DNA from: Nitrospira sp.
GTDB lineage: Bacteria > Nitrospirota > Nitrospiria > Nitrospirales > Nitrospiraceae
NCBI GenBank assembly: GCA_005239465.1
Contig: SPAW01000022.1
Span: 1-49,245 of the forward strand
Reading direction: 5' to 3'
DNA: 49,245 nt
The notes under the pieces are model-generated. The model was not told the DNA's origin, did not search any database, and saw only the letters and a program-made list of their open reading frames with translations. The position numbers and the translations under genes are program-made. Numbering within the stretch: the first letter of the stretch is position 1; each line of letters opens with the position of its first letter. This document shows, piece by piece, positions 8,050-16,155 of this stretch.

Positions 8050-9345
8050 CTATTTTTGAGGCTTGGGACGATAGTACTGCCTTCCCTTCAATGGCTCGGG
8101 GAGGTGGGTTTGCTCGGCCTTAGCTTGTGGATCGTCGTGGACGTAGCGGTAGCCCTGCCCATATCCCAGCCCCTTCATAAGAGATGTCACTGCGTTCCGG
8201 AGATGGAGCGGAACCCCAAGATTTCCATGGGCTTTGGTGTCCTGGAGTGCTTCCAAGAGACCGACATAGGAGGCGTTGTCTTTGGGCCGTGACGCAAGGT
8301 ATGTCGTGCCATGAGCCAGATTGATTTGAGCCTCCGGCAGCCCCACGAATTGTACGGCTTGCGCGACGGATGTGGCGACGACGACGGCCAACGGATCAGC
8401 ATTGCCGATATCTTCAGATGCGAAGATCACCATCCGCCGGGCGATAAATTTCGGATCCTCGCCCGCTTCAAGCATGCGCGCCAGCCAGTAGAGCGCGCCA
8501 TTCGGGTCAGAATCGCGGAGGCTTTTGATGTAGGCGGAGATGACGTTGTAGTGTTCTTCACCCGATTTGTCGTACCGAAGCGCCTTCTTACCCAGCGCCG
8601 CTTCCAGCGTGGCCCCATCAATCAGACGCATGTCATCAGATCCGGCCGGCGCTTGCATCACCACAAATTCCAACGCCGTGAGCAGCGCCCGCGCATCACC
8701 GTTCCCGAATGCGATCAACCGTTGCCTGGCCTCCGGCGAGAAGCGGGCCCTCCATTTCCCTAACCCCCGATCGGAGTCTGTGAGCGCGCGATCAAGAATC
8801 CGACCCAACGCCTCCTCCAAAAGCGGCGTGAGCACGACAACCAGGGAACGCGACAGGAGCGGGCTGATGACCTCGAATGATGGATTTTCGGTCGTCGCGC
8901 CCACCAGAATGACGGTGCCTCGTTCGACATGAAGGAGAAAGGCATCTTGCTGCGCTTTGTTGAAGCGGTGGATTTCATCGACAAATAAGATGGTCCGTTG
9001 GCCGTTGATCGCCCGGCGCTGCTCGGCTGCCTTGATGATCGTGCGTAACTCGGGCACGCCACTGGTCACGGCCGAGAACGGGACGAACTGCGTCTTCGTA
9101 TGCCGGGCAATCAGATGGGCCAGGGTCGTCTTGCCCGAGCCGGGCGGTCCCCAGAAGATAACTGAAGAGAGTCTGTCGGCTTCGATCGCGCGCCGTAAGG
9201 GCCGATCCGGCGCGGTGATCTCCTCTTGCCCGACGAAATCCGCAAACTCACGCGGGCGCATACGTTCGGCCAACGGCGCTTCAATGGTTTTCTCGCCCTC
9301 GGGGGAGGCAAAAAGGTCGGGAATAGGATCACGATGGGTGGTCAT
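8050..9345 (-). CDS. rarA: Replication-associated recombination protein A (RarA/MgsA)
   Basis: The gene encodes 431 residues from the ATG at 9343-9345. An upstream in-frame start would add 37 residues unlike the family. The N-terminus carries LAERMRPREFADFVGQEEI, then Walker A GPPGSGKTT and Walker B LFVDEIHRFN, sensor 1 GATTENPSF and the C-terminal tetramerisation region (EDIGNADP, and LHLRNAVTSLMKGLGYGQGY near the end). RarA is an AAA+ ATPase related to clamp loaders that acts at stalled forks. The upstream neighbour is divergent. Confidence 0.95.
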   Translation of the reverse strand: MTTHRDPIPDLFASPEGEKTIEAPLAERMRPREFADFVGQEEITAPDRPLRRAIEADRLSSVIFWGPPGSGKTTLAHLIARHTKTQFVPFSAVTSGVPELRTIIKAAEQRRAINGQRTILFVDEIHRFNKAQQDAFLLHVERGTVILVGATTENPSFEVISPLLSRSLVVVLTPLLEEALGRILDRALTDSDRGLGKWRARFSPEARQRLIAFGNGDARALLTALEFVVMQAPAGSDDMRLIDGATLEAALGKKALRYDKSGEEHYNVISAYIKSLRDSDPNGALYWLARMLEAGEDPKFIARRMVIFASEDIGNADPLAVVVATSVAQAVQFVGLPEAQINLAHGTTYLASRPKDNASYVGLLEALQDTKAHGNLGVPLHLRNAVTSLMKGLGYGQGYRYVHDDPQAKAEQTHLPEPLKGRQYYRPKPQK

Positions 9346-9466
9346 GCAGGTCCTCGACAATCGCGGGGATTCTATACGCCTCCTCTCATCAGAGCAAACA
9401 GGCGCCGTCCAGCTCTTGACGCTGCCGACAGTCGATGTTACGAAGGGCACACTCAACGGAGAACGA

Positions 9467-10273
9467 ATGAAGGCTCAGGTGAACGGTATCACATTGGCCT
9501 ACGGTGACAAGGGAACGGGGCTGCCTGTTGTTTTTCTCCATGCCTTTCCTCTCAACCGCACCATGTGGACGGCGCAGGAAGAAGCGCTCTCGTCACAGTT
9601 CCGAATCATTACGATTGATCTACGGGGACATGGGGGATCGGATGCCCCGCTCCGACACCACACCCTCGACCAGGCCGCCGAAGACGTTCGGATTCTGCTG
9701 GAACATCTGTCAATCCAACAGGCGGTGTTCGTAGGACTCTCGATGGGTGGTTATATTCTATTTGCGTTCTATCGAAAGTATGCCGACCGTGTGAAAGGCT
9801 TAGTGTTGGCCGATACGAGAGCACAGGCAGATACCGCGGAAGGAAAAGAAGAGCGCTTCCGGATGGCTCAGACGGCCTACAAGAAGGGACCGGCTGCCAT
9901 CGCAGACATCATGATTCCAAAACTCCTTAGCCCTGCAACCATCCAGGCAAGACCGGAGATCGTTCAGAACGTCCGAGCCATGATTGAAGGCAACCAAATC
10001 AGCGGCATCACGGGAGATCTCATGGCGATGGTCGAGCGGCCCGACTCGATTCCTCTTCTGAGCAAGATCGCCTGTCCCACACAGATTATTGTCGGTGAAT
10101 TAGACCAAGCCACCCCGCCCTCCGACGCCAAGATCATGGCCGATCAGATTCCGGGATCACGCCTGGCCGTCATCCCAGGAACCTCACATCTCTCGAATCT
10201 GGAACAGCCGGACATGTTCACCCAGATCGTAAGATCTTTTGCGTCGGACCTGGCGAAGGAAAGGAACGGCTGA
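9467..10273 (+). CDS. Alpha/beta hydrolase
   Basis: The gene encodes 268 residues from the ATG at 9467, which follows CGGAGA by about 5 bases. The frame is open far upstream, antisense to rarA, but that part does not look like protein. The fold is clear: LHAFPLN oxyanion loop, DLRGHGGSD, nucleophile elbow GLSMGG with Ser92, acid in GELDQATPP and His in GTSHLSNLEQP. Similar proteins include 3-oxoadipate enol-lactonase and many carboxyl esterases, so the substrate is open. It has no signal peptide and is convergent with folE. Confidence 0.85.
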   Translation: MKAQVNGITLAYGDKGTGLPVVFLHAFPLNRTMWTAQEEALSSQFRIITIDLRGHGGSDAPLRHHTLDQAAEDVRILLEHLSIQQAVFVGLSMGGYILFAFYRKYADRVKGLVLADTRAQADTAEGKEERFRMAQTAYKKGPAAIADIMIPKLLSPATIQARPEIVQNVRAMIEGNQISGITGDLMAMVERPDSIPLLSKIACPTQIIVGELDQATPPSDAKIMADQIPGSRLAVIPGTSHLSNLEQPDMFTQIVRSFASDLAKERNG

Positions 10274-10292
10274 GAGGATGACTTCGAGGGGA

Positions 10293-10940
10293 TTAGTCTG
10301 AATCGCCGACGCTGCTTCTGTGAATCAACTTCAAAAACTCCAGGCGGGTTTGCGGTTGACTGCGGAAGGCACCTAACATGGAGCTGGTGACGGCCAACGT
10401 GTTCTGCTTTTCCACGCCGCGCATCATCATGCAGAGGTGTCGCGCTTCTACGACGACACCCACTCCATTCGCGCTTAATTTTGTGTTCAAGGTTTCGGCA
10501 ATTTGGACCGTCAGCCGCTCCTGAACTTGAAGCTGTCTCGCAAAGGTATCGACAATGCGCGGGATCTTGCTGAGGCCCACGACCTTCTTATTGGGCAGAT
10601 ACCCGACATGGACCTTGCCAAAGAACGGCAGCAGGTGGTGCTCACACAGACTGAAGAAATCGATATCTTTCACGATGACCATCTCGTCGTACTCGATCGG
10701 AAACAGCGCCCCGTTCAGGAGATGGTCGACGTTGCGCTGATAGCCCTGGGTCATGAAGGCGAGCGCCTTGGCGACCCGTTCGGGGGTCCTGAGCAGGCCG
10801 TTGCGTCCCGGTTTCTCGCCGAGCGCGAGCAACATCTCGGTGACCAACGATTGCAGGACTCCTAAATCTGCCGGTCTCCCACTCCCGCTTACATCCTCGA
10901 CCGGTCGCCGACGTCCCTGTGCCCTTCCACGCTTAGCCAT
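10293..10940 (-). CDS. folE: GTP cyclohydrolase I
   Basis: The gene encodes 215 residues. It converts GTP to 7,8-dihydroneopterin triphosphate, the entry to folate and other pterins. Diagnostic motifs are [20 protein letters not shown] (zinc Cys and His, catalytic His), [20 protein letters not shown], and [14 protein letters not shown] with the second zinc Cys. The ATG at 10940 gives a basic N-terminal extension of about 25 residues. A start 13 codons earlier is possible. Its start overlaps the end of the upstream PTPS gene by 8 bp, implying translational coupling. Confidence 0.95.
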   Translation of the reverse strand: MAKRGRAQGRRRPVEDVSGSGRPADLGVLQSLVTEMLLALGEKPGRNGLLRTPERVAKALAFMTQGYQRNVDHLLNGALFPIEYDEMVIVKDIDFFSLCEHHLLPFFGKVHVGYLPNKKVVGLSKIPRIVDTFARQLQVQERLTVQIAETLNTKLSANGVGVVVEARHLCMMMRGVEKQNTLAVTSSMLGAFRSQPQTRLEFLKLIHRSSVGDSD

Positions 10941-11361
10941 GCGATTCCCCTGTGAGCTGCGCCGATCCCGCATATTCAAAGTAATTGTCTCTGGTCTCGA
11001 TGACGCCGACCTTTTCGAGCCACCCGGCCGGCAGTCGCGTCACCAACAAATCCCAGATTAGTTTCACTAGATTTTCCCCGGTCGTCGTGTGCTCGGTGAA
11101 CTCCGGGTCGCGATTGAGATCCTGATGGTCGAACCGTCTGACGATGGCCTCGTTCACCACCCGATCGAGCCGTTCAAGGTCGCGAGCCTCCTGGCTCCCA
11201 CCGCTCTTGACCGTGACCAGCACCACATAGTTGTGGCCATGACCGTTCGGGTTGTTACATTTTCCGAACGCAGCCCGATTCCCCTCAGGCGTGAGGTGAT
11301 CAGTGTGAAGCCTGTGCGCGGCGCAGAACCGATAGCGCCTGGTCACGTTCACCTGGGACAT
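10933..11361 (-). CDS. 6-pyruvoyl-tetrahydropterin synthase family protein (PTPS/QueD)
   Basis: The gene encodes 142 residues. Zinc ligands are His in AAHRLH and both His of HGHNY, and the catalytic Cys is in [14 protein letters not shown]. Cys is five residues before HGH, as in tetrahydrobiopterin-forming PTPS, whereas QueD has three between them. DHQDLN and [12 protein letters not shown] complete the active site. The substrate would be dihydroneopterin triphosphate, the FolE product, and folE overlaps immediately downstream. The product may be 6-pyruvoyl-tetrahydropterin or 6-carboxy-tetrahydropterin (the queuosine route). Sequence alone cannot choose. Confidence 0.9.
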   Translation of the reverse strand: MSQVNVTRRYRFCAAHRLHTDHLTPEGNRAAFGKCNNPNGHGHNYVVLVTVKSGGSQEARDLERLDRVVNEAIVRRFDHQDLNRDPEFTEHTTTGENLVKLIWDLLVTRLPAGWLEKVGVIETRDNYFEYAGSAQLTGESHG

Positions 11362-11392
11362 TGTCTTCCGTTGCCTCGGTAAAGAACGAGAA

Positions 11393-11425
11393 GCCAGGAT
11401 CGCTCATTCATCGAGCGATCCTGGC
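11393..11425 (-). terminator. Hairpin between erpA and the PTPS gene
   Basis: A perfect 13-bp stem, GCCAGGATCGCTC with its complement, encloses a 7-nt loop. On the minus strand it is followed by TTCTCGTTCTTT, a weak T-rich tail. It probably ends erpA transcription or separates it from PTPS-folE. Confidence 0.6.
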
Positions 11426-11477
11426 CTCGTGTTCAAACCCTCTCGTCAGCGCTCGCACGGCAACCCCGTGACGCCGC

Positions 11478-11798
11478 TTATGAGCTGAATGAGCTGCCGC
11501 AGCCGCAGGTCGTCTTGGCTTGCGGGTTCTTGATGGAGAACCCGGAGCCCTGCACGCTGTCCACGTAATCGACTTCCGCGCCCTGAAGTAACGGCGCGCT
11601 TTGGGAGTCCATGATGACCTTCACGTCGCCCTTTTCAATGACCGTGTCGTCCTCGGCCGTCTTGGACTCGAAGGCCATCCCATATTGGTAGCCGTGACAC
11701 CCACCGCCACGGACATAGACTCGCAGGCCGACCACATCCTTCTCCTCGGCCATCAGTTCTCTGATCTTCTGTTCCGCCACCGCTGTAATCGTAACCAT
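11478..11798 (-). CDS. erpA: A-type iron-sulfur carrier protein (ErpA/IscA)
   Basis: The gene encodes 106 residues. The three cluster-binding cysteines are in place: one in RGGGCHGYQYG (about residue 34) and the pair near the end in TTCGCGSS. LRVYVRGGG and the GSGFSIKNPQA strand are typical. It would receive Fe-S clusters from a scaffold and pass them to apo-proteins. Candidate clients lie just upstream on the same strand: a 2Fe-2S ferredoxin and a NuoF-like flavoprotein. An AGGAGG-like site precedes the start. ErpA versus IscA is not certain by eye. Confidence 0.93.
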   Translation of the reverse strand: MVTITAVAEQKIRELMAEEKDVVGLRVYVRGGGCHGYQYGMAFESKTAEDDTVIEKGDVKVIMDSQSAPLLQGAEVDYVDSVQGSGFSIKNPQAKTTCGCGSSFSS

Positions 11799-11862
11799 CG
11801 TCTTCCTCCTATATCACCAGGACCGCAACCTGCGACCTGGGTCGGCTTAGTGTAACACCTCT

Positions 11863-12210
11863 CTACCGAATATCAACACCCTGGGCTTCTGTTATCGCGG
11901 TATTCGGGTTCTCCCATTTGGTCTCCGGCACGCGCACGATGACATCCCCCTGCACGCGCGCCTGGCATGCCAGCCGATGCCACGGTTCGCTCAACGCTTC
12001 TCGATCCAACAGGTCTTGCTCGTCAAAATCGATCTCGGAAAGCTGCTCCTGCCCCATCTGCACCTCAACTCGGCAGGTAGTACAGGATGCATTCCCTCCA
12101 CAGTCGTGATTCAACGGAATACCCAGAGCCTTGGCTGCGTCGAGGAGTGAGGTATTGACTTCCACCTCTCCGCTTTTTCCCTCCGGATGAAGGAACGTCA
12201 CCCGTGGCAT
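11863..12210 (-). CDS. 2Fe-2S ferredoxin
   Basis: The gene encodes 115 residues from the ATG at 12208-12210, preceded by AAGGAGG. The cluster motif is CGGNASCTTC (Cys-X5-Cys-X2-Cys), with the fourth Cys in HRLACQ. This is the adrenodoxin/ISC-ferredoxin or plant-like 2Fe-2S fold. LLDAAKALGIPLNHDC precedes it. The gene starts 11 bases after the end of the NuoF-like gene, so the two are almost surely co-transcribed. The ferredoxin is a natural redox partner of that flavoprotein, an inference from spacing. Confidence 0.92.
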   Translation of the reverse strand: MPRVTFLHPEGKSGEVEVNTSLLDAAKALGIPLNHDCGGNASCTTCRVEVQMGQEQLSEIDFDEQDLLDREALSEPWHRLACQARVQGDVIVRVPETKWENPNTAITEAQGVDIR

Positions 12211-12220
12211 CACCGCCTCC

Positions 12221-13525
12221 TTAGGAATGGGCTCCGACACCCGCCGGTACTGCTCCATACGGGCACCTCTGCAAGCGAATATGGTCTTCATACTCCTGGC
12301 GGAACAATTTCACACTGCTTTGCACCAAGACTGCTGCGCCCGTCACCAGGGTACAGTATCCAGTGCCCTTGACGAATCCACATAGCTGAAGGAGGCTATC
12401 GAGATCTTTTTGAGTCCCCTGGCCCTCTTCAATTTTGGCCATCAGCGCGGATAAGTTTATAGTGCCCATCCGACAGGGAGGACATTGGCCGCAGCTTTCG
12501 TCCTTGAAGAAGTCCGAAAAGTGCAGGGTCTTCGCAACCATGCAGGTCGTATCGTCCACGACAATCACGCCTGCTGAGCCTAACCCCGTACCGGCTTTCT
12601 TCAGCGAATCAAAATCCATGGGAAGATCGAGCTGATCCGCTGTCACCATTGAAAAGGACGGACCGCCTGGAAACACCGCCTTGATCTTCCGACCTCCAGG
12701 CACTCCCCCCCCGCATTGCTCGATCAGGTCTCGTATCGTCACCCCCATGGGCATTTCATACACACCAGGTCGATTGACCGCGCCGCTCAAGGAAAACATC
12801 ATCGTTCCAGGACATTTTTCCGTCCCGACCTGCGTAAACCATGCAGCGCCTTTGTAGAGTATTCGAGGAATGTTGCAGAGCGTCTCGACGTTATTCACCA
12901 ATGTCGGCTTGCCATAGAGGCCGAAGTCCGTTGGATAGAACGGCGGCTTCTGCCGCGGCATGGCCGGACGGCCCTGCATCGACTCCAACATGGCCGTCTC
13001 TTCACCGGCCACGTAGCTCCCATGGCCTTCAAAGACCTCCAATTCGATATCGTACCCGCTCCCAAGCACGTTCCTGCCCAGAAATCCGCGTTCCTTTGCC
13101 TGATCCAAGGCTTTGTTCAGATTCTCACGTTCTTCATGATACTCATGGTTCACATAAATATAGGAGGCCTTGGCCTGCACCGTGTGTGAAGCGATCAGGC
13201 AGCCCTCGATTAATTGATGCGGCATGGTTTTCAGCAGGTGACGATCTTTGAATGTCCCCGGTTCATGTTCGCCCGCATTGCACACAAAGTAGCGTTCTCT
13301 GACCCGGTGATTCAGGACCTTGTCCCACTTTATTCCAGTGGGAAACCCCGCCCCGCCCCGCCCGCGCAGACCGGCCTTCTTCAGCTCATCAACCACCTGA
13401 GCAGCCTTCAACTCCTTGACACAACGCTTCCAGGCTTCATACCCCCCGACTTTGAGATACCCGTCGATCTCCCAAGGGGCACCCTCGAGCTTTTGGACAA
13501 GGCATGGTTCCGCGGCAATCGACAT
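12221..13525 (-). CDS. NuoF-like NADH-binding flavoprotein
   Basis: The gene encodes 434 residues. GLRGRGGAGFPTGIKW is the NADH loop, GEETAMLESMQG the FMN-site region, and ESCGQCPPCRMG plus the later LCGFVKGTGYC supply the four Cys for the N3-type 4Fe-4S cluster. The length matches complex I subunit NuoF. No other nuo genes are nearby. Instead a 2Fe-2S ferredoxin follows 10 bp later, so it probably serves as a stand-alone NAD(H):ferredoxin-type oxidoreductase or as part of an NAD-linked complex encoded elsewhere. The ATG at 13525 is chosen because family similarity begins there. Confidence 0.9.
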   Translation of the reverse strand: MSIAAEPCLVQKLEGAPWEIDGYLKVGGYEAWKRCVKELKAAQVVDELKKAGLRGRGGAGFPTGIKWDKVLNHRVRERYFVCNAGEHEPGTFKDRHLLKTMPHQLIEGCLIASHTVQAKASYIYVNHEYHEERENLNKALDQAKERGFLGRNVLGSGYDIELEVFEGHGSYVAGEETAMLESMQGRPAMPRQKPPFYPTDFGLYGKPTLVNNVETLCNIPRILYKGAAWFTQVGTEKCPGTMMFSLSGAVNRPGVYEMPMGVTIRDLIEQCGGGVPGGRKIKAVFPGGPSFSMVTADQLDLPMDFDSLKKAGTGLGSAGVIVVDDTTCMVAKTLHFSDFFKDESCGQCPPCRMGTINLSALMAKIEEGQGTQKDLDSLLQLCGFVKGTGYCTLVTGAAVLVQSSVKLFRQEYEDHIRLQRCPYGAVPAGVGAHS

Positions 13526-13706
13526 CGTCCGTCTCGCGTGAAAAATCCAATGATTAGAAGTTGTACTATACGGCTCCGCATCCATGTCCGTCAAGGTAAC
13601 AGGCCTAGAATAGGCCTGAATCTCAAGCATTTAGGGCTAGGGGACCTACCCAATGCTAGGCATAGAGGGCAACGGAGAAAGGCGAGAGGATGAGCAAGGG
13701 AAACTC

Positions 13707-13729
13707 GCCGGTGGGATCAACCCACCGGC
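13707..13729 (-). terminator. Hairpin downstream of the PuuD-like gene
   Basis: A perfect 9-bp stem, GCCGGTGGG with its complement, surrounds a 5-nt loop 16 bases after the PuuD-like stop. On the minus strand GAGTTTCCCTT follows, giving a weak T-rich tail. Confidence 0.5.
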
Positions 13730-13744
13730 AAGAGAGCGATGTAT

Positions 13745-14332
13745 CTATTTGAAGTGGCTGCCGGCTCCCATGAAGAACAACATAGGAATCGAGAGCATGA
13801 AATTCACACGCGAGGCGAGCAATGCCGTCCGACCCCATTGGGCCATCTCCGGTGGCGCCGGAGTCCCCTGGGCCGCGGCTGTGACTGCCGCAATGATCTT
13901 CTTCTGGTTCGGCCAGATAATCCCGTGGACGTTGCCCATCATGATGATGCCCAAGAGTCCACCGATAGCCACTGCGACCGCTCCCGTTCCGCCCTTGGAG
14001 TACATGTAGCCGTACAGGATAACCCCGGCGAGCACCGTCACGGTCGCCCCATGCCGGAACCAATTGAGCGCGGCGGGCATCAGTTTCGGGATCACGGCAT
14101 TCTTGGTTGGCCCATCCAAGCTCTTCAAGAATGCGGCATTGATAAGATTGAAGAAATACAACAGTCCGATCCAGATAATACCGGCCAGGACGTGAATCCA
14201 GCGGATGACAATGCCGAACCAGTCGGCTTCACCCGCCCCAATGCCGGTCAAACCGAGGTACACCACTATCAAAACGACGGCGAGTGCAAATCCGGCACCC
14301 ATCGTCTGCATCGGATCTTCAAGAAATTTCAT
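13745..14332 (-). CDS. PuuD-like membrane protein (urate oxidase N-terminal family)
   Basis: The gene encodes 195 residues with about five hydrophobic spans: residues 12-31, 41-64, 97-112, 118-137 and the C-terminal LSIPMLFFMG. WFGIVIRWIHVLAGIIWIG and the HGIIWPNQKK motif between spans are typical of the membrane domain of urate hydroxylase PuuD. The cytochrome c domain that follows it in full-length PuuD is absent. Conserved His and Trp in spans could hold heme, but a urate role is doubtful without purine-catabolism neighbours. It would lie in the inner membrane, and a hairpin follows it. Confidence 0.7.
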   Translation of the reverse strand: MKFLEDPMQTMGAGFALAVVLIVVYLGLTGIGAGEADWFGIVIRWIHVLAGIIWIGLLYFFNLINAAFLKSLDGPTKNAVIPKLMPAALNWFRHGATVTVLAGVILYGYMYSKGGTGAVAVAIGGLLGIIMMGNVHGIIWPNQKKIIAAVTAAAQGTPAPPEMAQWGRTALLASRVNFMLSIPMLFFMGAGSHFK

Positions 14333-14505
14333 GGCTCCCTCTCATCAAACGGTTTACTGCTAGGCCGATGTCTGTACTGCAGTCCTTCTCGGAATGTCAA
14401 GCAACCGAAGCAGGTTAGTCATAGGTCACTTGTCATTGGTCAACAGAGAGAATGAGGCCTGCTGTTCATGCCAGTGACTATTGACCACTGACCCTGACCA
14501 TTTCG

Positions 14506-15447
14506 CTACGCCATGAGCCGATCGACCGTCGCACAGAGTTCTCGCACGGCGTTTGCCGACGCTTCCAGCGACGCTCGCTCGTCAACCGTCAGCTCATATT
14601 CCATAATCTGTTCCGCTCCGCCACGTCCGATCTTAACCGGAACACCCACTACGACATTGTTCAGTCCGTACTCGCCGTCACAGAGAACCGCGCAGGGCAA
14701 CACCCGTTTCTGATCTTTATGAATCGCCTCAATCATATCCACCGCCGAGGCCGACGGGGCATAGAAGGCGCTGCCCGATTTCAGCAAGCCGACAATCTCA
14801 GCTCCACCATCGCACGTCCGCTTGATAATCGCATCCAGCTTTTCCTTCGACATCAGTTCTGAGACCGGCTTCCCCTTCACCGTCGTGTAACGCGGCAGCG
14901 GCACCATCTTATCGCCATGTCCGCCCAGCACCATCGCCTGCACCTCAGGACCCGGTACGTTCAATTCAGCCGCAATGAATGAGCGCATTCTGGCGGAGTC
15001 CAACACGCCGGCCATACCGATGATTCTCGATTTGGGCAGCCCGCTGACACGACGCGCTACATGGACCATGGCATCCAGCGGATTGGTGACAAGGATCAAG
15101 ATAATTTCCGGTGAGCGAGACACCAATTCGGTCACGACGGATTTCACGATCTTCGCATTCGTCGCCAGTAACTCGTCGCGGCTCATGCCCGGCCTTCGCG
15201 GAATGCCGGAAGTAATCACGGCGACCGACGAGCCGGCGGTCTCATCATAGCTGTTAGTACCGACTACTCGGGTGCTATATCCGCACACCGGTCCGGCTTG
15301 CGATATATCGAGCGCTTTGCCCTGCGGCACTCCCTCGACAATATCGACCAGGACGACATCGTAGGCGTCCTTTTCGGCCAATCGTTGCGCCGTCGTCCCT
15401 CCGACATTTCCCGCACCCACCACTGTGATCTTCGGACGCCCCATCAT
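14506..15447 (-). CDS. mdh: Malate dehydrogenase
   Basis: The gene encodes 313 residues of the lactate/malate dehydrogenase family. The NAD fold starts with [38 protein letters not shown] carries the mobile loop with Arg residues that bind the dicarboxylate, VTNPLDAM follows, and the catalytic His is in [15 protein letters not shown]. Malate is oxidised to oxaloacetate with NAD in the TCA cycle. AGGTGGG lies just before two tandem ATG codons, so the start could be 15447 or 15444. A 205-bp MITE-like element sits upstream. Confidence 0.96.
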   Translation of the reverse strand: MMGRPKITVVGAGNVGGTTAQRLAEKDAYDVVLVDIVEGVPQGKALDISQAGPVCGYSTRVVGTNSYDETAGSSVAVITSGIPRRPGMSRDELLATNAKIVKSVVTELVSRSPEIILILVTNPLDAMVHVARRVSGLPKSRIIGMAGVLDSARMRSFIAAELNVPGPEVQAMVLGGHGDKMVPLPRYTTVKGKPVSELMSKEKLDAIIKRTCDGGAEIVGLLKSGSAFYAPSASAVDMIEAIHKDQKRVLPCAVLCDGEYGLNNVVVGVPVKIGRGGAEQIMEYELTVDERASLEASANAVRELCATVDRLMA

Positions 15448-15497
15448 CCCACCTCAACTCCTAAGTCTTGTTCCCTTCCTCACCTACGCTCATCCTT

Positions 15498-15702
15498 ACT
15501 GACGCGTCCGGAGCATCGTTCACTGCGCGCGCCAATTTCACCCGCCCACCCTGGGCGCGCCAAGACGCGCCCTCACCACCTGCGAGCACCGCCAAACAAA
15601 ACTTGTTCGACCCGGAGCCCATTTCATAACTCCTGGCGACGGGATAACCTCCGCCATGCGTGCGCGGGGCGTGAGCACAAACGATGCTCCGGACGCGTCA
15701 GT
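15498..15702. mobile_element. MITE-like element with perfect 23-bp terminal inverted repeats
   Basis: The left end (15498-15520) starts ACTGACGCGTCCGGAGCATC, and the right end (15680-15702) is its exact reverse complement over 23 bases. The ~160 bp between them are GC-rich and have no convincing gene. No obvious target-site duplication is visible. The right end carries the TGA stop codon of the neighbouring minus-strand gene, so insertion may have trimmed that protein. Confidence 0.65.
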
Positions 15703-16108
15703 GCCCCCCTTCATGTTCGGTCCAGCCCGCCACTTTGAAGTTGATCGTACAGACAAAATTATCGCCGTCGTAAAAATTCACCTTAATTTTCTTTTTGCCG
15801 TACGTTTTTGCCAGAAACTCTTCCGGGTTGTCGACCAGTTCCTGGTAGCCGCCGGCCGGATATTCGCCCAGATCATGAAACACCACGATCATCCCCACCT
15901 TCACTTCTTGCAGCACTTTCGCCCTGCAGCGAGGATAGACTTCCCAGAACTTGGCCTCGATCATCTCCTTTGTAGGCTCCAGACGATCTTCACCTTGTGT
16001 CACCGGTTGCGCGAACTTCGCCAGCCGACGGACATAGGGATACTGATGTCCGGTAAACAGCTTATAGAGCCATGGCGGAACTGTCGGTCTCTCGATTGAA
16101 TTTGCCAT
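15698..16108 (-). CDS. Conserved hypothetical protein
   Basis: The gene encodes 136 residues. I do not recognise the family. It is Trp/Tyr-rich and charged, with RPTVPPWLYKLFTGHQYPYV at the start, a VGMIVVFHDLGEYPAGGYQE segment mid-way and a final INFKVAGWTEHEGGH. It has no signal peptide or membrane span. The stop codon lies within the terminal repeat of the MITE-like element, so the natural C-terminus may have been longer. It lies 47 bp downstream of the large VWA gene on the same strand and could share its transcript. Confidence 0.55.
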   Translation of the reverse strand: MANSIERPTVPPWLYKLFTGHQYPYVRRLAKFAQPVTQGEDRLEPTKEMIEAKFWEVYPRCRAKVLQEVKVGMIVVFHDLGEYPAGGYQELVDNPEEFLAKTYGKKKIKVNFYDGDNFVCTINFKVAGWTEHEGGH

Positions 16109-16155
16109 CGATTCTCCGTACCCCTTACCCGTTACCCCTCACCCCCTGACGTCTT

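Noticed and set aside
13739-14455. 238-codon plus-strand frame over the PuuD-like gene
   Set aside because: The opposite strand gives a coherent multi-span membrane protein; this frame is His/Arg-rich shadow sequence.
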